A stretch of DNA of 64,000 nucleotides from Sphingomonas citricola. GTDB taxonomy: Bacteria > Pseudomonadota > Alphaproteobacteria > Sphingomonadales > Sphingomonadaceae. This document shows, in pieces, positions 24,224 to 31,738 of this stretch; positions within the stretch are counted from its first letter, which is position 1; each line of letters starts with the position of its first letter. The DNA is taken from positions 434,001 to 498,000 of the forward strand of contig NZ_JAHXZM010000001.1 of assembly GCF_019429535.1 (NCBI RefSeq). Direction: 5' to 3'. The notes under the pieces are model-generated. The model did no database searches. It saw only the letters and a list, made by a program, of their open reading frames with translations, and was not told the origin of the DNA. Made by a program: the position numbers and the translations under genes.

Positions 24224-24402
24224 ACACGGGCGTCTACGGATCGATCGCGGGGGCGGCACCGGGGATCGCGATGCTGGCGGTGTTCGCCTGCGTGATCGGG
24301 GGCGTTTACCTGATCAGGACGCGGCGCAACCGGCGCAAGGGCGTGTTGATGATCGCGATGGCGCTGGTGCTGCTGGGCAACGTGCTGATCTGGACGATGT
24401 GA
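24220..24402 (+). CDS. Small two-helix membrane protein
   Basis: A 60-residue protein with two membrane segments (PGIAMLAVFACVIGGVYLI and VLMIAMALVLLGNVLIW) separated by a basic turn RTRRNRRKG. The GTG at 24220 overlaps the dehydratase stop, so it is probably translationally coupled. No function recognised. Confidence 0.7.
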   Translation: MNTGVYGSIAGAAPGIAMLAVFACVIGGVYLIRTRRNRRKGVLMIAMALVLLGNVLIWTM

Positions 24403-24411
24403 CGCTGGCGG

Positions 24412-24531
24412 GACGCGGGCAGAGCCCGCGTCGTCGGTCGGCGCTGGCGCGCCGCCGGCCGGGCTCGCCGGCGAGACGTGGAATAGCGTGAGCTATTCCG
24501 CTCCGGCGAACTCACCGGATTGGTGAGTTCG
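24412..24531. repeat. Cluster of three strong palindromes (REP-like or bidirectional terminator)
   Basis: Between convergent genes: GACGCGGGC-AGA-GCCCGCGTC (24412-24432), GGAATAGC-GTGA-GCTATTCC (24480-24499) and CGAACTCACC-GGATT-GGTGAGTTCG (24507-24531). Weaker GC palindromes lie in between. The last hairpin overlaps the 3' end of the hydrolase gene at 24512. The first is followed by CCGGCCGGGCT, also seen after the palindromes at 20552-20601. Confidence 0.75.
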
Positions 24532-25168
24532 GGTCGAGCCGCATATCCAAATAATTGTCCACGCTCTTCATCAGATCGGGCATCTCGTGCTCGAAGAAGT
24601 GGTTCGCGCGCGGGATCGTGTCGTGGTGGATCGTGATGTGCTTCTGCGTGCGCAACTTGTCGACCAGCTTCTGCGTCGCGGGCGGGGTCGCGACCTCGTC
24701 CTCGGCGCCCTGGATGATGATGCCCGACGAGGGGCAAGGCGCGAGGAAGGTGAAGTCGTAGAGGTTCGCGGGCGGCGCGATCGAGATGAAGCCGCGGATC
24801 TCGGGGCGGCGCATCAGGAGCTGCATGCCGATCCACGCGCCGAAGCTGAACCCGGCGATCCAGGTCGTCTGCGCTTCGGGATGGAAACTCTGGATCCAGT
24901 CGAGCGCGGCGGCGGCATCGGACAGTTCGCCGACCCCGTTGTCGAACACGCCCTGGCTCTTGCCCACGCCGCGGAAGTTGAAACGCAGCGTCGCGAAGCC
25001 GCGGCGCTGGAACGTCTTGTAGAGTTCCTGGACGATGCGGTTGTTCATCGTGCCGCCCGCGTTCGGGTGCGGGTGGAGGATCATCGCGACGGGCGCGCGC
25101 GGGCGCGGCGCGGGGGAGAAGCGGCCTTCGATGCGACCTTCGGGACCGGGAAAGATGACTTCGGGCAT
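24512..25168 (-). CDS. Alpha/beta hydrolase (dienelactone hydrolase-like)
   Basis: Serine hydrolase-fold protein of 218 residues. The oxyanion region is LHPHPNAGGTMNN, the strand-turn is FNFRGVGKSQG, the nucleophile elbow GFSFGAW contains Ser, and the acid and His regions are QGAEDEVATP and RANHFFE. This family is widespread in alphaproteobacteria and its substrate is unknown. The ATG at 25168 was preferred over a GTG six bases upstream. It is divergent from the first cysteine desulfurase. Confidence 0.87.
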   Translation of the reverse strand: MPEVIFPGPEGRIEGRFSPAPRPRAPVAMILHPHPNAGGTMNNRIVQELYKTFQRRGFATLRFNFRGVGKSQGVFDNGVGELSDAAAALDWIQSFHPEAQTTWIAGFSFGAWIGMQLLMRRPEIRGFISIAPPANLYDFTFLAPCPSSGIIIQGAEDEVATPPATQKLVDKLRTQKHITIHHDTIPRANHFFEHEMPDLMKSVDNYLDMRLDPNSPIR

Positions 25169-25242
25169 GGTCACTCGTTATATGAAGCGTGGGGACGCGC
25201 GAGCGCCCGGAATGGCGCGCTATATAAGCGCCGAGCCCGAGA

Positions 25243-26319
25243 ATGGAACGTTTTGTGTCTGACCGTCTCTATCTGGACCACGCCGCGACGACGCCGATGA
25301 CCGCGGGCGCACGCGCGGCCACGCTGGCGGGGATGGCGATCTGGGCCAATCCGTCGTCGCCGCACGGCGAGGGGCGGGCGGCGAGAAAGGCACTGGAGGA
25401 AGCCCGCGCGCAGGTCGCGGCGGCCTATGGCTGGACGGGCGACGTGCTGTTCACCAGCGGGGCGAGCGAATCGCTGAGCATCGCGCTCAACCGCACGCAC
25501 GCCCCGGCGCGCTACGCGAGCGCGGTCGAGCATGACGCGGTGTGGCGCGCCGGCGCGGACCCGCGGGTGCTCGCGGTCGACGAATACGGCGTGGTGACGC
25601 GCGAAGCGCTAAATGCGGTGAGCGAGGGTCTGGTGTGCGTGCAATGGTGCAACAGCGAGACGGGGGTGCGGCAACCGATCGCCGCGATCGCCGAGACGGT
25701 GCATGCCGCGGGCGCGCTGCTGCTGGTCGACGCGGCGCAGATGCCCGCGGGCGAGGGGGCGGAGGTCGCGGCGCACGCCGATCTCGTCGCGGTATCGGCG
25801 CACAAGCGCGGCGGCCCGCCGGGCGTAGGGGCATTGCTGGTGCGCGATCTGGTGGTGCTGGCGCCATCGGGCGGGCAGGAGCGCGGGTACCGTGCGGGGA
25901 CGGAGAATCTGCCGGGCGTGCTCGGTTATGCCGCGGCACTGGGGGAGGCCGAGCCGGTCGAACGCTGGGTGCGCTTACGCGCACGGCTCGATGACGCGAT
26001 TTGGCGCTCGGGTGGCGAGGTGGTGGGCGAAGGTGCCGCGCGGCACCCCGCGATCGGCAGCTATCGCATGCCCGGCGTCGCTTCAAACGCGCAGCTGATC
26101 CGGTTCGACCTGGGCGGGATCGCGGTGTCGGCGGGAAGCGCGTGCGCGAGCGGGAGCCTGAAGCCGAGCCACGTGCTGCGCGCGATGGGGTGGGACGAAG
26201 CGCGGACGCGCGAGGTGGTGCGCGTCAGCTTCGGTCGGACGACGGACGAGGCGGATGTCGAACGCTTCATCGCGGCGTGGCGCGGCATCGCGCGCGAGAC
26301 GCGGACGTTCGCGGCGTGA
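25243..26319 (+). CDS. Cysteine desulfurase-like aminotransferase (copy 1)
   Basis: Class V PLP enzyme of 358 residues. It starts with LYLDHAATTPM. The PLP lysine is in VSAHKRGGPPGVG and the catalytic Cys in SAGSACASGSLKPSHV. The GPP-G sequence after the lysine differs from the GPKG of copy 2 and of classical NifS/IscS, suggesting divergence. It overlaps copy 2 by four bases. It is probably a sulfur donor for Fe-S or thio-cofactor assembly. Confidence 0.9.
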   Translation: MERFVSDRLYLDHAATTPMTAGARAATLAGMAIWANPSSPHGEGRAARKALEEARAQVAAAYGWTGDVLFTSGASESLSIALNRTHAPARYASAVEHDAVWRAGADPRVLAVDEYGVVTREALNAVSEGLVCVQWCNSETGVRQPIAAIAETVHAAGALLLVDAAQMPAGEGAEVAAHADLVAVSAHKRGGPPGVGALLVRDLVVLAPSGGQERGYRAGTENLPGVLGYAAALGEAEPVERWVRLRARLDDAIWRSGGEVVGEGAARHPAIGSYRMPGVASNAQLIRFDLGGIAVSAGSACASGSLKPSHVLRAMGWDEARTREVVRVSFGRTTDEADVERFIAAWRGIARETRTFAA

Positions 26320-27401
26320 AATACCTCGATTATCAGGCGACGACGCCGCTCGCGCCCGAGGCGCTGGACGCGATGCTGCCGTGGTTGCGCGACGGGTTCG
26401 CCAACCCGCATTCGCCGCACCGTGCCGGACGCGCGGCGAAGGCGGCGGTCGAGGTCGCGCGCGTCGAGGTCGCGCGTCTGCTGCCGCCGGGCGGGCGCGT
26501 CGCGTTCACCAGCGGCGCGACCGAGGCGCTCAACTGGGCGATCAAGGGGACGAGCGGCGGCATCGTCACGCTCGCCACCGAACATGCCGCGGTGCTCGAC
26601 GCGGTCGCGGCGGAGGCGGCGCGCGGGCGGGCGGTGACGGTGCTGCCGGTCGAGCGCGACGGGCTGGTCGACCTGGAGGTGGCGCGCGCGGCGATCGTGC
26701 CGGGCACGGGGCTGGTCGCGGCGATGCTGGTCAACAACGAGATCGGCGTGGTGCAGCCGATCGCGGCACTGGCCGACATGGCGCGCGCGGCGGGGGCGCT
26801 GATGCTGTGCGACGCGGTGCAGGGCTATGGCCGGGTCGCGATCCCCGACACGGTCGATCTGGTCGCGGTGTCGGCGCACAAGGTGCATGGGCCGAAGGGC
26901 ATCGGCGCGCTGTGGCTGCGCGACGGGGTGACGGTCGCGCCGTTGCTCCACGGCGGCAATCAGGAAGACGGGCGTTCGGGAACGCTCAGCCCCGCGCTCT
27001 GCGCAGGGTTCGGCGCGGCGGCGCGGTTGATGCGCGAGCGCGCGGGCGAGGATGCGGCCCACGTCGCGAGATTGTGGGACATCGCGACCGGTCTGCTGTC
27101 GGAATGGACGGTCAACGGCGCGCTCGATCCGCGCTATCACGGCAATCTGAACGTCCGCCGCAACGGGCTCGACGTCAATCGGTTGATGAGCGACCTGCGC
27201 GACGTCGCGTTCTCCGCGGGCAGTGCGTGCGCGAGCGGATCGGGGCGCAGCAGCCACGTCCTACGCGCGATCGGATTGTCGGACGCGGCAGCGCGCACCT
27301 CAATCAGGCTCGGCTTCGGGCGCTACACGACCGAGGAGGAGCTACGGGCCGGGATCGGCCGGATCGTCGCTGCCGCCGACGTGCAGAGGATCGCGGCATG
27401 A
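26316..27401 (+). CDS. Cysteine desulfurase (copy 2)
   Basis: Class V PLP enzyme of 361 residues, adjacent paralogue of copy 1. It has KYLDYQATTPLAP, TEHAAVLD, the cofactor aspartate in DAVQGYGR, the PLP lysine in VSAHKVHGPKGIG, and the catalytic Cys in SAGSACASGSGRSSHV. It keeps the classical group I motifs better than copy 1. The GTG at 26316 overlaps the upstream stop. The stop overlaps the ferredoxin start as ATGA. Sulfur mobilisation for Fe-S clusters with the ferredoxin is the likely role. Confidence 0.92.
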   Translation: MKYLDYQATTPLAPEALDAMLPWLRDGFANPHSPHRAGRAAKAAVEVARVEVARLLPPGGRVAFTSGATEALNWAIKGTSGGIVTLATEHAAVLDAVAAEAARGRAVTVLPVERDGLVDLEVARAAIVPGTGLVAAMLVNNEIGVVQPIAALADMARAAGALMLCDAVQGYGRVAIPDTVDLVAVSAHKVHGPKGIGALWLRDGVTVAPLLHGGNQEDGRSGTLSPALCAGFGAAARLMRERAGEDAAHVARLWDIATGLLSEWTVNGALDPRYHGNLNVRRNGLDVNRLMSDLRDVAFSAGSACASGSGRSSHVLRAIGLSDAAARTSIRLGFGRYTTEEELRAGIGRIVAAADVQRIAA

Positions 27402-27703
27402 AACTGTTCGTGATCGACGGCGATGCGGTGTCCGAATTCGCGGGCGAACCCGGCGAGCGGCTGCTCGACGCCTGCCAGCGCGCGGGATTGCCGCTGGAGG
27501 GCACGTGCGGCGGCGACATGGCATGCGCGACCTGCCACGTCGTCGTCAGGGCGGGCGATTTCGATCGCCTGCCGCCGGCGAGCGAGGAGGAGGAGGACAT
27601 GCTCGACCTGGTGCCGAACGCGCGGCGGACGAGCCGGCTGGCGTGCCAGATCGTGCTGACGCCTGCGCTGGAGGAACTGGGGCTGAGCCTTCCGACCGCC
27701 TGA
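27398..27703 (+). CDS. 2Fe-2S ferredoxin (adrenodoxin/Isc type)
   Basis: Ferredoxin of 101 residues. The four cluster cysteines are in TCGGDMACATC (three) and LACQIVL (one). An acidic partner-binding region SEEEEDMLD lies between. It is translationally coupled to the second desulfurase and is the likely electron donor for cluster assembly. No scaffold (IscU/SufBCD) gene is adjacent. A SufE-like gene is at 44155-44574. Confidence 0.94.
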   Translation: MKLFVIDGDAVSEFAGEPGERLLDACQRAGLPLEGTCGGDMACATCHVVVRAGDFDRLPPASEEEEDMLDLVPNARRTSRLACQIVLTPALEELGLSLPTA

Positions 27704-27801
27704 TCGCCTCCTGACCCGTACCTGACCGATCGGTTCAGGAACCAGCAGGACTGCTGGCCTATTCTGCATGGCGGCGGGGGGCGAGTACGGGAGTAACTGG
27801 C

Positions 27802-28071
27802 ATGAAGCTGATGATGTTGAGCCTGGCCGGCGTGGTGACGGCGAGCGCGATGACACCCGTCGCGGCGGACGCGCAACGCTGGCGCGACGATCGCGGCTGG
27901 CATTCGGGCCGTTATTATCATGGTGGACGCTATTATGCGCCGCCGCGGCGTTTCCGCGGACGCGGCTACGGTTATGATCGTCGCTGGCGCGGGCCGCGCT
28001 TCCGCACCGTCTGTCGCTACCGTCCGGCACGCTACGGCTCGGTCCGTCGCTGTTACCGCGTCCGTTACTGA
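27802..28071 (+). CDS. Small secreted Arg/Tyr-rich protein with a CX12C motif (copy 1)
   Basis: An 89-residue protein with a Sec signal ending around TPVAADAQR, then a strongly basic Tyr/Arg/Gly-rich body. Two cysteines 12 residues apart (C-RYRPARYGSVRR-C) lie near the C-terminus, which ends YRVRY. The spacing and basic tail recur in the next gene. GGGAG precedes the ATG at a normal distance. Function unknown; periplasmic location is inferred. Confidence 0.8.
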   Translation: MKLMMLSLAGVVTASAMTPVAADAQRWRDDRGWHSGRYYHGGRYYAPPRRFRGRGYGYDRRWRGPRFRTVCRYRPARYGSVRRCYRVRY

Positions 28072-28083
28072 GGAGTGCGTGCA

Positions 28084-28314
28084 ATGAAGGCTCTGGTTTC
28101 CATGCTGGCGTTCGGGCTGCTGTCGATGACCGGCGTCGCCGCGACCGCCGCACCCGCCGCGGCGCAGGAGCGCGTCGTCGTGCGCGAGCGTACCGTCGTG
28201 CGTCACACCGGACCGCGGTATCGCGGGCGCTGGCATAATCGCCGCGTGTGCGAGCGGCGGTTTCGGCACGGCCGCCGCGTGACGGTGTGTCGCATGGTGC
28301 GCTATCGCCGCTAA
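28084..28314 (+). CDS. Small secreted Arg-rich protein with a CX12C motif (copy 2)
   Basis: A 76-residue protein with a signal peptide ending around APAAAQE, then an Arg/Val-rich body. Its two cysteines have the same 12-residue spacing (C-ERRFRHGRRVTV-C) as the upstream gene and a similar basic end (VRYRR). AGGAG precedes the ATG. It lies 12 nt after copy 1 and is probably co-transcribed. Function unknown. Confidence 0.78.
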   Translation: MKALVSMLAFGLLSMTGVAATAAPAAAQERVVVRERTVVRHTGPRYRGRWHNRRVCERRFRHGRRVTVCRMVRYRR

Positions 28315-28360
28315 ACCATGCTAATGGCTTGATCACACCGCCCGGCTCCGCCATAGGGCG

Positions 28361-28455
28361 CGCGGGAGTCGGGCGGACGTGGTCGTCGCCAACCTGGTCA
28401 GGTCCGGAAGGAAGCAGCCACAACGATTTCGCCGCGGGTCGTTCCGGCTCCCACC
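28361..28455 (+). ncRNA. ffs: Signal recognition particle RNA, small bacterial type
   Basis: The invariant apical loop GGTCAGGTCCGGAAGGAAGC lies at 28397-28416, with the GGAA tetraloop and the AGCAGCC side that binds Ffh. The helix closes with GGGAGTCGG (28364-28372) against CCGGCTCCC (28444-28452). It sits upstream of dnaX, the usual alphaproteobacterial position. Its protein partners ffh and ftsY are both in this window. Ends are estimated from the pairing. Confidence 0.93.
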
Positions 28456-28637
28456 GCGCAGTTTCGGAGAAACAAGCGCGGCCGGCGGTGCAAAGCACCG
28501 TCCGACGACGCGGCTCCGCCGCGGCGCATCCCTCACCATCGCTGGCGAAGAAGCACCCGGACCCCGCATCGCGCGCGGCATGACGGCGCGCTAATCGCTT
28601 CGACAAACGCGGCCTCGCGCCCTACATCGGGCAGGCA
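28456..28637 (+). other. Intergenic stretch with a GC hairpin, SRP RNA to dnaX
   Basis: It contains CGGTGC-AAA-GCACCG (about 28486-28500) and a second GC-rich palindrome around CGCGGCTCCGCCGCG. Either could terminate the SRP RNA transcript, though there is no T-run. No gene seen. Confidence 0.5.
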
Positions 28638-30275
28638 ATGTCCGACTCCCTCGACCTCGGCTCCCCCCCTCAGCCAGCGGCGCCCGCCAAGGCGGAGACG
28701 TACCGCGTCCTCGCGCGCAAATACCGGCCGCAGACCTTCTCCGCGCTGATCGGGCAGGATGCGATGGTGACGACGCTCGCCAACGCGATCCGGCGCGGGC
28801 GGCTCGCGCACGCGTTCCTGCTGACGGGGGTGCGCGGGGTGGGCAAGACCTCGACCGCGCGGCTGATCGCGAAGGCGCTCAACTGCATCGGCCCCGACGG
28901 GCAGGGCGGGCCGACGATCGATCCGTGCGGGGTTTGCGAGCCGTGCCGCGCGATTGCGGAAGGTCGCCACATCGACGTGATCGAGATGGACGCGGCGAGC
29001 CACACCGGCATCGACGACGTGCGCGAGATCATCGAGGCGTCGCGCTACGCCGCGGTGTCGGCCAGGTTCAAGATCTACATCGTGGACGAGGTCCACATGC
29101 TGTCGAAGGCGGCGTTCAACGGGTTGCTGAAAACGCTGGAGGAGCCGCCCGCGCACGTGAAGTTCCTGTTCGCGACGACCGAGGTCAACAAGGTGCCGAT
29201 CACGGTGCTGTCGCGCTGTCAGCGGTTCGATCTGCGCCGCATCCCGGCGGAGAAACTGGCGGATCATTTCGCGCGCGTGTCGGAGGCCGAGGGTGTCGAG
29301 GCGGAGGCGGAGGCGCTGGCGCTGATCGCGCGCGCGGCGGAAGGATCGGCGCGCGACGGCCTGTCGATCCTCGACCAGGCGATCGCGCACGCCGACCTGG
29401 AGGGCGGGGGCGTGCGCGCCGACGCCGTGCGCGAGATGCTGGGCTTGTCCGACCGCGGCGCGGTGCGCGACCTGCTCGCGCTGCTGCTCGAAGGAAACGC
29501 GCCCGACGCGCTCGCGGCGCTCCGGCGGCAATATGCGCTTGGGGTCGATCCGCAGACGGTGATGCGCGGGCTGCTCGAGGCGGTGCACGGCGTCACGCTG
29601 ATCAAGGTCGGCGCGGCGGAGGATCCCGCGCAGCCGGTCGAGGAGCGCGCGGCGTATCGCGAGTGGGCGGGCGGCATGTCGTTCCCGGTGCTTCACCGGC
29701 TGTGGCAGTTGCTGCTCAAGGGTTACGAGGAGGTGAGCGGCGCGTCGCTGCCGATCGAAACGGCCGAGATGGCGCTGCTGCGCGTGATCCACGCGGCGAG
29801 CCTGCCCGATCCCGGTGAGCTCGCGCGGCGCGGGCCGAGTGCGCCGGGGGGGGTGTCGCAACCGCCCGCCGCGCCCGCTGCTCCGCCGGCGCCGGCCGAT
29901 CGCACCCCGCGCGAATTCGCCGCCGCGCTCGACCTGGTCGAAGGCGCGGGGCAGATCGCGCTGGTCGCGCGGCTGCGTCACGCCGCGCGGTTGGTGCGGT
30001 ACGCGCCGCCCGAGATCGAGTTCAGCAACACCCGGCCCTTGCCCGCCGACCTGCTGGTCGAACTCGCTGGTGCCCTGAAGGAGGCGACCGGGCGGGTGTG
30101 GAAGGTCGCGATGGTCGACGCGCCGGGCGAGCGATCGGTCCGCGAGGCGGAACTCGACGCGGTCCAGGCGCGTCACGACGAGGTGGCGCAGACGCCCGCG
30201 GTGCTCGCCGCGCTTGAAGCTTTCCCCGGGGCGGAACTCATCGATCCGCCCGCAGCAAAACGGAGTCTCTCGTGA
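28638..30275 (+). CDS. dnaX: DNA polymerase III subunit gamma/tau
   Basis: Clamp-loader ATPase of 545 residues. The conserved start is YRVLARKYRPQTFSALIGQD, Walker A is GVRGVGKTSTA, the zinc cysteines are in DPCGVCEPC, Walker B is IVDEVHMLS, and sensor 1 follows in LFATTEVNK. A proline-rich linker (about residues 398-425) leads to the tau-type C-terminal domain. I did not look for a frameshift signal making gamma in detail. The stop overlaps the ybaB start. Confidence 0.97.
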   Translation: MSDSLDLGSPPQPAAPAKAETYRVLARKYRPQTFSALIGQDAMVTTLANAIRRGRLAHAFLLTGVRGVGKTSTARLIAKALNCIGPDGQGGPTIDPCGVCEPCRAIAEGRHIDVIEMDAASHTGIDDVREIIEASRYAAVSARFKIYIVDEVHMLSKAAFNGLLKTLEEPPAHVKFLFATTEVNKVPITVLSRCQRFDLRRIPAEKLADHFARVSEAEGVEAEAEALALIARAAEGSARDGLSILDQAIAHADLEGGGVRADAVREMLGLSDRGAVRDLLALLLEGNAPDALAALRRQYALGVDPQTVMRGLLEAVHGVTLIKVGAAEDPAQPVEERAAYREWAGGMSFPVLHRLWQLLLKGYEEVSGASLPIETAEMALLRVIHAASLPDPGELARRGPSAPGGVSQPPAAPAAPPAPADRTPREFAAALDLVEGAGQIALVARLRHAARLVRYAPPEIEFSNTRPLPADLLVELAGALKEATGRVWKVAMVDAPGERSVREAELDAVQARHDEVAQTPAVLAALEAFPGAELIDPPAAKRSLS

Positions 30276-30595
30276 AGGATTTGAACGACATTCTGGCGAT
30301 GGCGCAGAACGTCCAGGCCGAATTGCAGAAGGCGCAGGACGGGCTCGACACGATCGAGGTCGACGGCGCGGCGGGCGGCGGGCTCGTCAAGGTGAAGGCG
30401 TCGGCAAAGGGGCGGATCATCTCGATCTCGATCGACGAATCGCTGCTCCAGCCGAGCGAGAAGCAGATGGTCGAGGACCTGATCGCCGCCGCGATCAACG
30501 ACGCGCGGGCGAAGGCGGATGCGGCATCGTCGGCCGAGATGACCAAGATGACGAGCGGGCTGCAGCTGCCGCCGGGCTTCAAGCTGCCGTTCTGA
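30272..30595 (+). CDS. YbaB/EbfC nucleoid-associated protein
   Basis: DNA-binding dimer of 107 residues. DLNDILAMAQNVQAELQ and the later block VKASAKGRIISISID are typical. The GTG at 30272 overlaps the dnaX stop. The usual third member, recR, does not follow. Confidence 0.95.
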   Translation: MKDLNDILAMAQNVQAELQKAQDGLDTIEVDGAAGGGLVKVKASAKGRIISISIDESLLQPSEKQMVEDLIAAAINDARAKADAASSAEMTKMTSGLQLPPGFKLPF

Positions 30596-30730
30596 TTTAG
30601 GTTTGACGGTGACGGGCGGCGGCGGCGTGCAGGATGCGCCGCCGCCGTTCGCGTGTCGGGGGTTCGTCACGCCCGCGGAACAAGTGCCCCGCGATTCGGT
30701 TTCGCCACCACCAATCAGAAGGAGGATGGC

Positions 30731-30964
30731 ATGGCCGAGGATCGTATCACCCAGACCCCGCACACGACCGTGATCGAGCGTCGCGGATCGAACGCGGGCC
30801 TTGTCGTCGGGCTCGCAATCCTCGTCGTCGTGTGCATCGCCGCTTATTTCCTGTTCGCGGGAAAGAGCAGCGAAGTGTCGAAGAACAATGCGATCAGCTC
30901 GGCGGCGAAGAGCGTCGAGTCGACCGCCGACAAGGCGGGCGCGGCGATCGACAAGAACAGCTGA
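30731..30964 (+). CDS. Small single-pass membrane protein
   Basis: A 77-residue protein with one membrane segment (GLVVGLAILVVVCIAAYFLFA) after a polar N-terminus and an Ala/Ser/Lys-rich C-terminal helix (SAAKSVESTADKAGAAIDKN). AGGAG lies six bases upstream of the ATG at 30731. Function unknown. Confidence 0.75.
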   Translation: MAEDRITQTPHTTVIERRGSNAGLVVGLAILVVVCIAAYFLFAGKSSEVSKNNAISSAAKSVESTADKAGAAIDKNS

Positions 30965-30978
30965 GCCTATCGGCGCGG

Positions 30979-31002
30979 GGCGGGCGCGGAATGGCGCCCG
31001 CC
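30979..31002. terminator. Hairpin between convergent genes
   Basis: The perfect 9-bp stem GGCGGGCGC/GCGCCCGCC with a 6-nt loop lies between the small membrane protein and mtgA stops. There is no strong T-run on either side, so it may be a weak terminator. Confidence 0.5.
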
Positions 31003-31015
31003 GCCATGACGTCGG

Positions 31016-31690
31016 TTATTTAAGGCAGGCGTCCAGCCCCTGCCGCCGCACCACGCCGACGCGCGCGGCAATCGCGTTGCCGTGACGGCGCACGAAACCG
31101 CGCGGATCGATCGCGGCGCGCTTCTTCGGCAGCGGCAGCACCGCCGCGATCCGCCCGGCCTCGGTCGGCGTTAATCGCGCGGCGGAATGGTCGAAGTAGC
31201 GAATCGATCCTGCCTCGACGCCGTAGGTGCCGATTCCGGTCTCGGCGAGATTGAGATAGACCTCCATGATGCGGCGCTTGCCCCAGATCAGCTCGATCAG
31301 CGTCGTGAACCACGCCTCCAGCGCCTTGCGCAAATAGCCGCCGCCTTGCCAGAGGAAGGCGTTCTTCGCAGTCTGCTGGCTGATCGTCGAGCCGCCGCGG
31401 ATGCGTCTGCCCTGCGCGTTGCGCGCCGCCGCGCCCGCAATCGCGCGCCAGTCGAAGCCGTGGTGGAGGCAGAAGCGCGCGTCCTCGCCCGCGATCGCGG
31501 CGCGCGGCATGTCGGGGTCGATGTCGGCGAGCGGGGTCCAGTCCTTCGTGATCGACCGCCCCTGAAACAGGTCGCCCGCCATCGTCAGCGTGAACGGCGG
31601 CGGGACGAGCGCGTAGAGGCCGACCCACAGGACCGACAGGACGACGAACCACAAGGTCGCCTTGAACAGGATGCGTGCTGCCCGGATCAT
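31016..31690 (-). CDS. mtgA: Monofunctional biosynthetic peptidoglycan transglycosylase
   Basis: GT51 glycosyltransferase of 224 residues that polymerises lipid II. One N-terminal membrane segment (LWFVVLSVLWVGLYALV) is followed by the catalytic glutamate block AGEDARFCLHHGFD and the hallmark RGGSTISQQTAKN, then KRRIMEVYLNLAETG. There is no transpeptidase domain, as expected. It runs alone, downstream of the amine oxidase gene on the opposite strand direction from ybaB. Confidence 0.96.
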   Translation of the reverse strand: MIRAARILFKATLWFVVLSVLWVGLYALVPPPFTLTMAGDLFQGRSITKDWTPLADIDPDMPRAAIAGEDARFCLHHGFDWRAIAGAAARNAQGRRIRGGSTISQQTAKNAFLWQGGGYLRKALEAWFTTLIELIWGKRRIMEVYLNLAETGIGTYGVEAGSIRYFDHSAARLTPTEAGRIAAVLPLPKKRAAIDPRGFVRRHGNAIAARVGVVRRQGLDACLK

Positions 31691-31738
31691 CGTGCGCGCG
31701 GGCTTACGCGGTCGCGGCGATAGCGTGAAGCGCGTTGT

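Noticed and set aside
27720..27765. Imperfect palindrome CCTGACCGATCGGTTCAGG and CCAGCAG/CTGCTGG before the small secreted genes as an ECF-sigma promoter
   Set aside because: GGAAC is present but no CGTT at the required distance. It may still be an operator, but the evidence is too thin.
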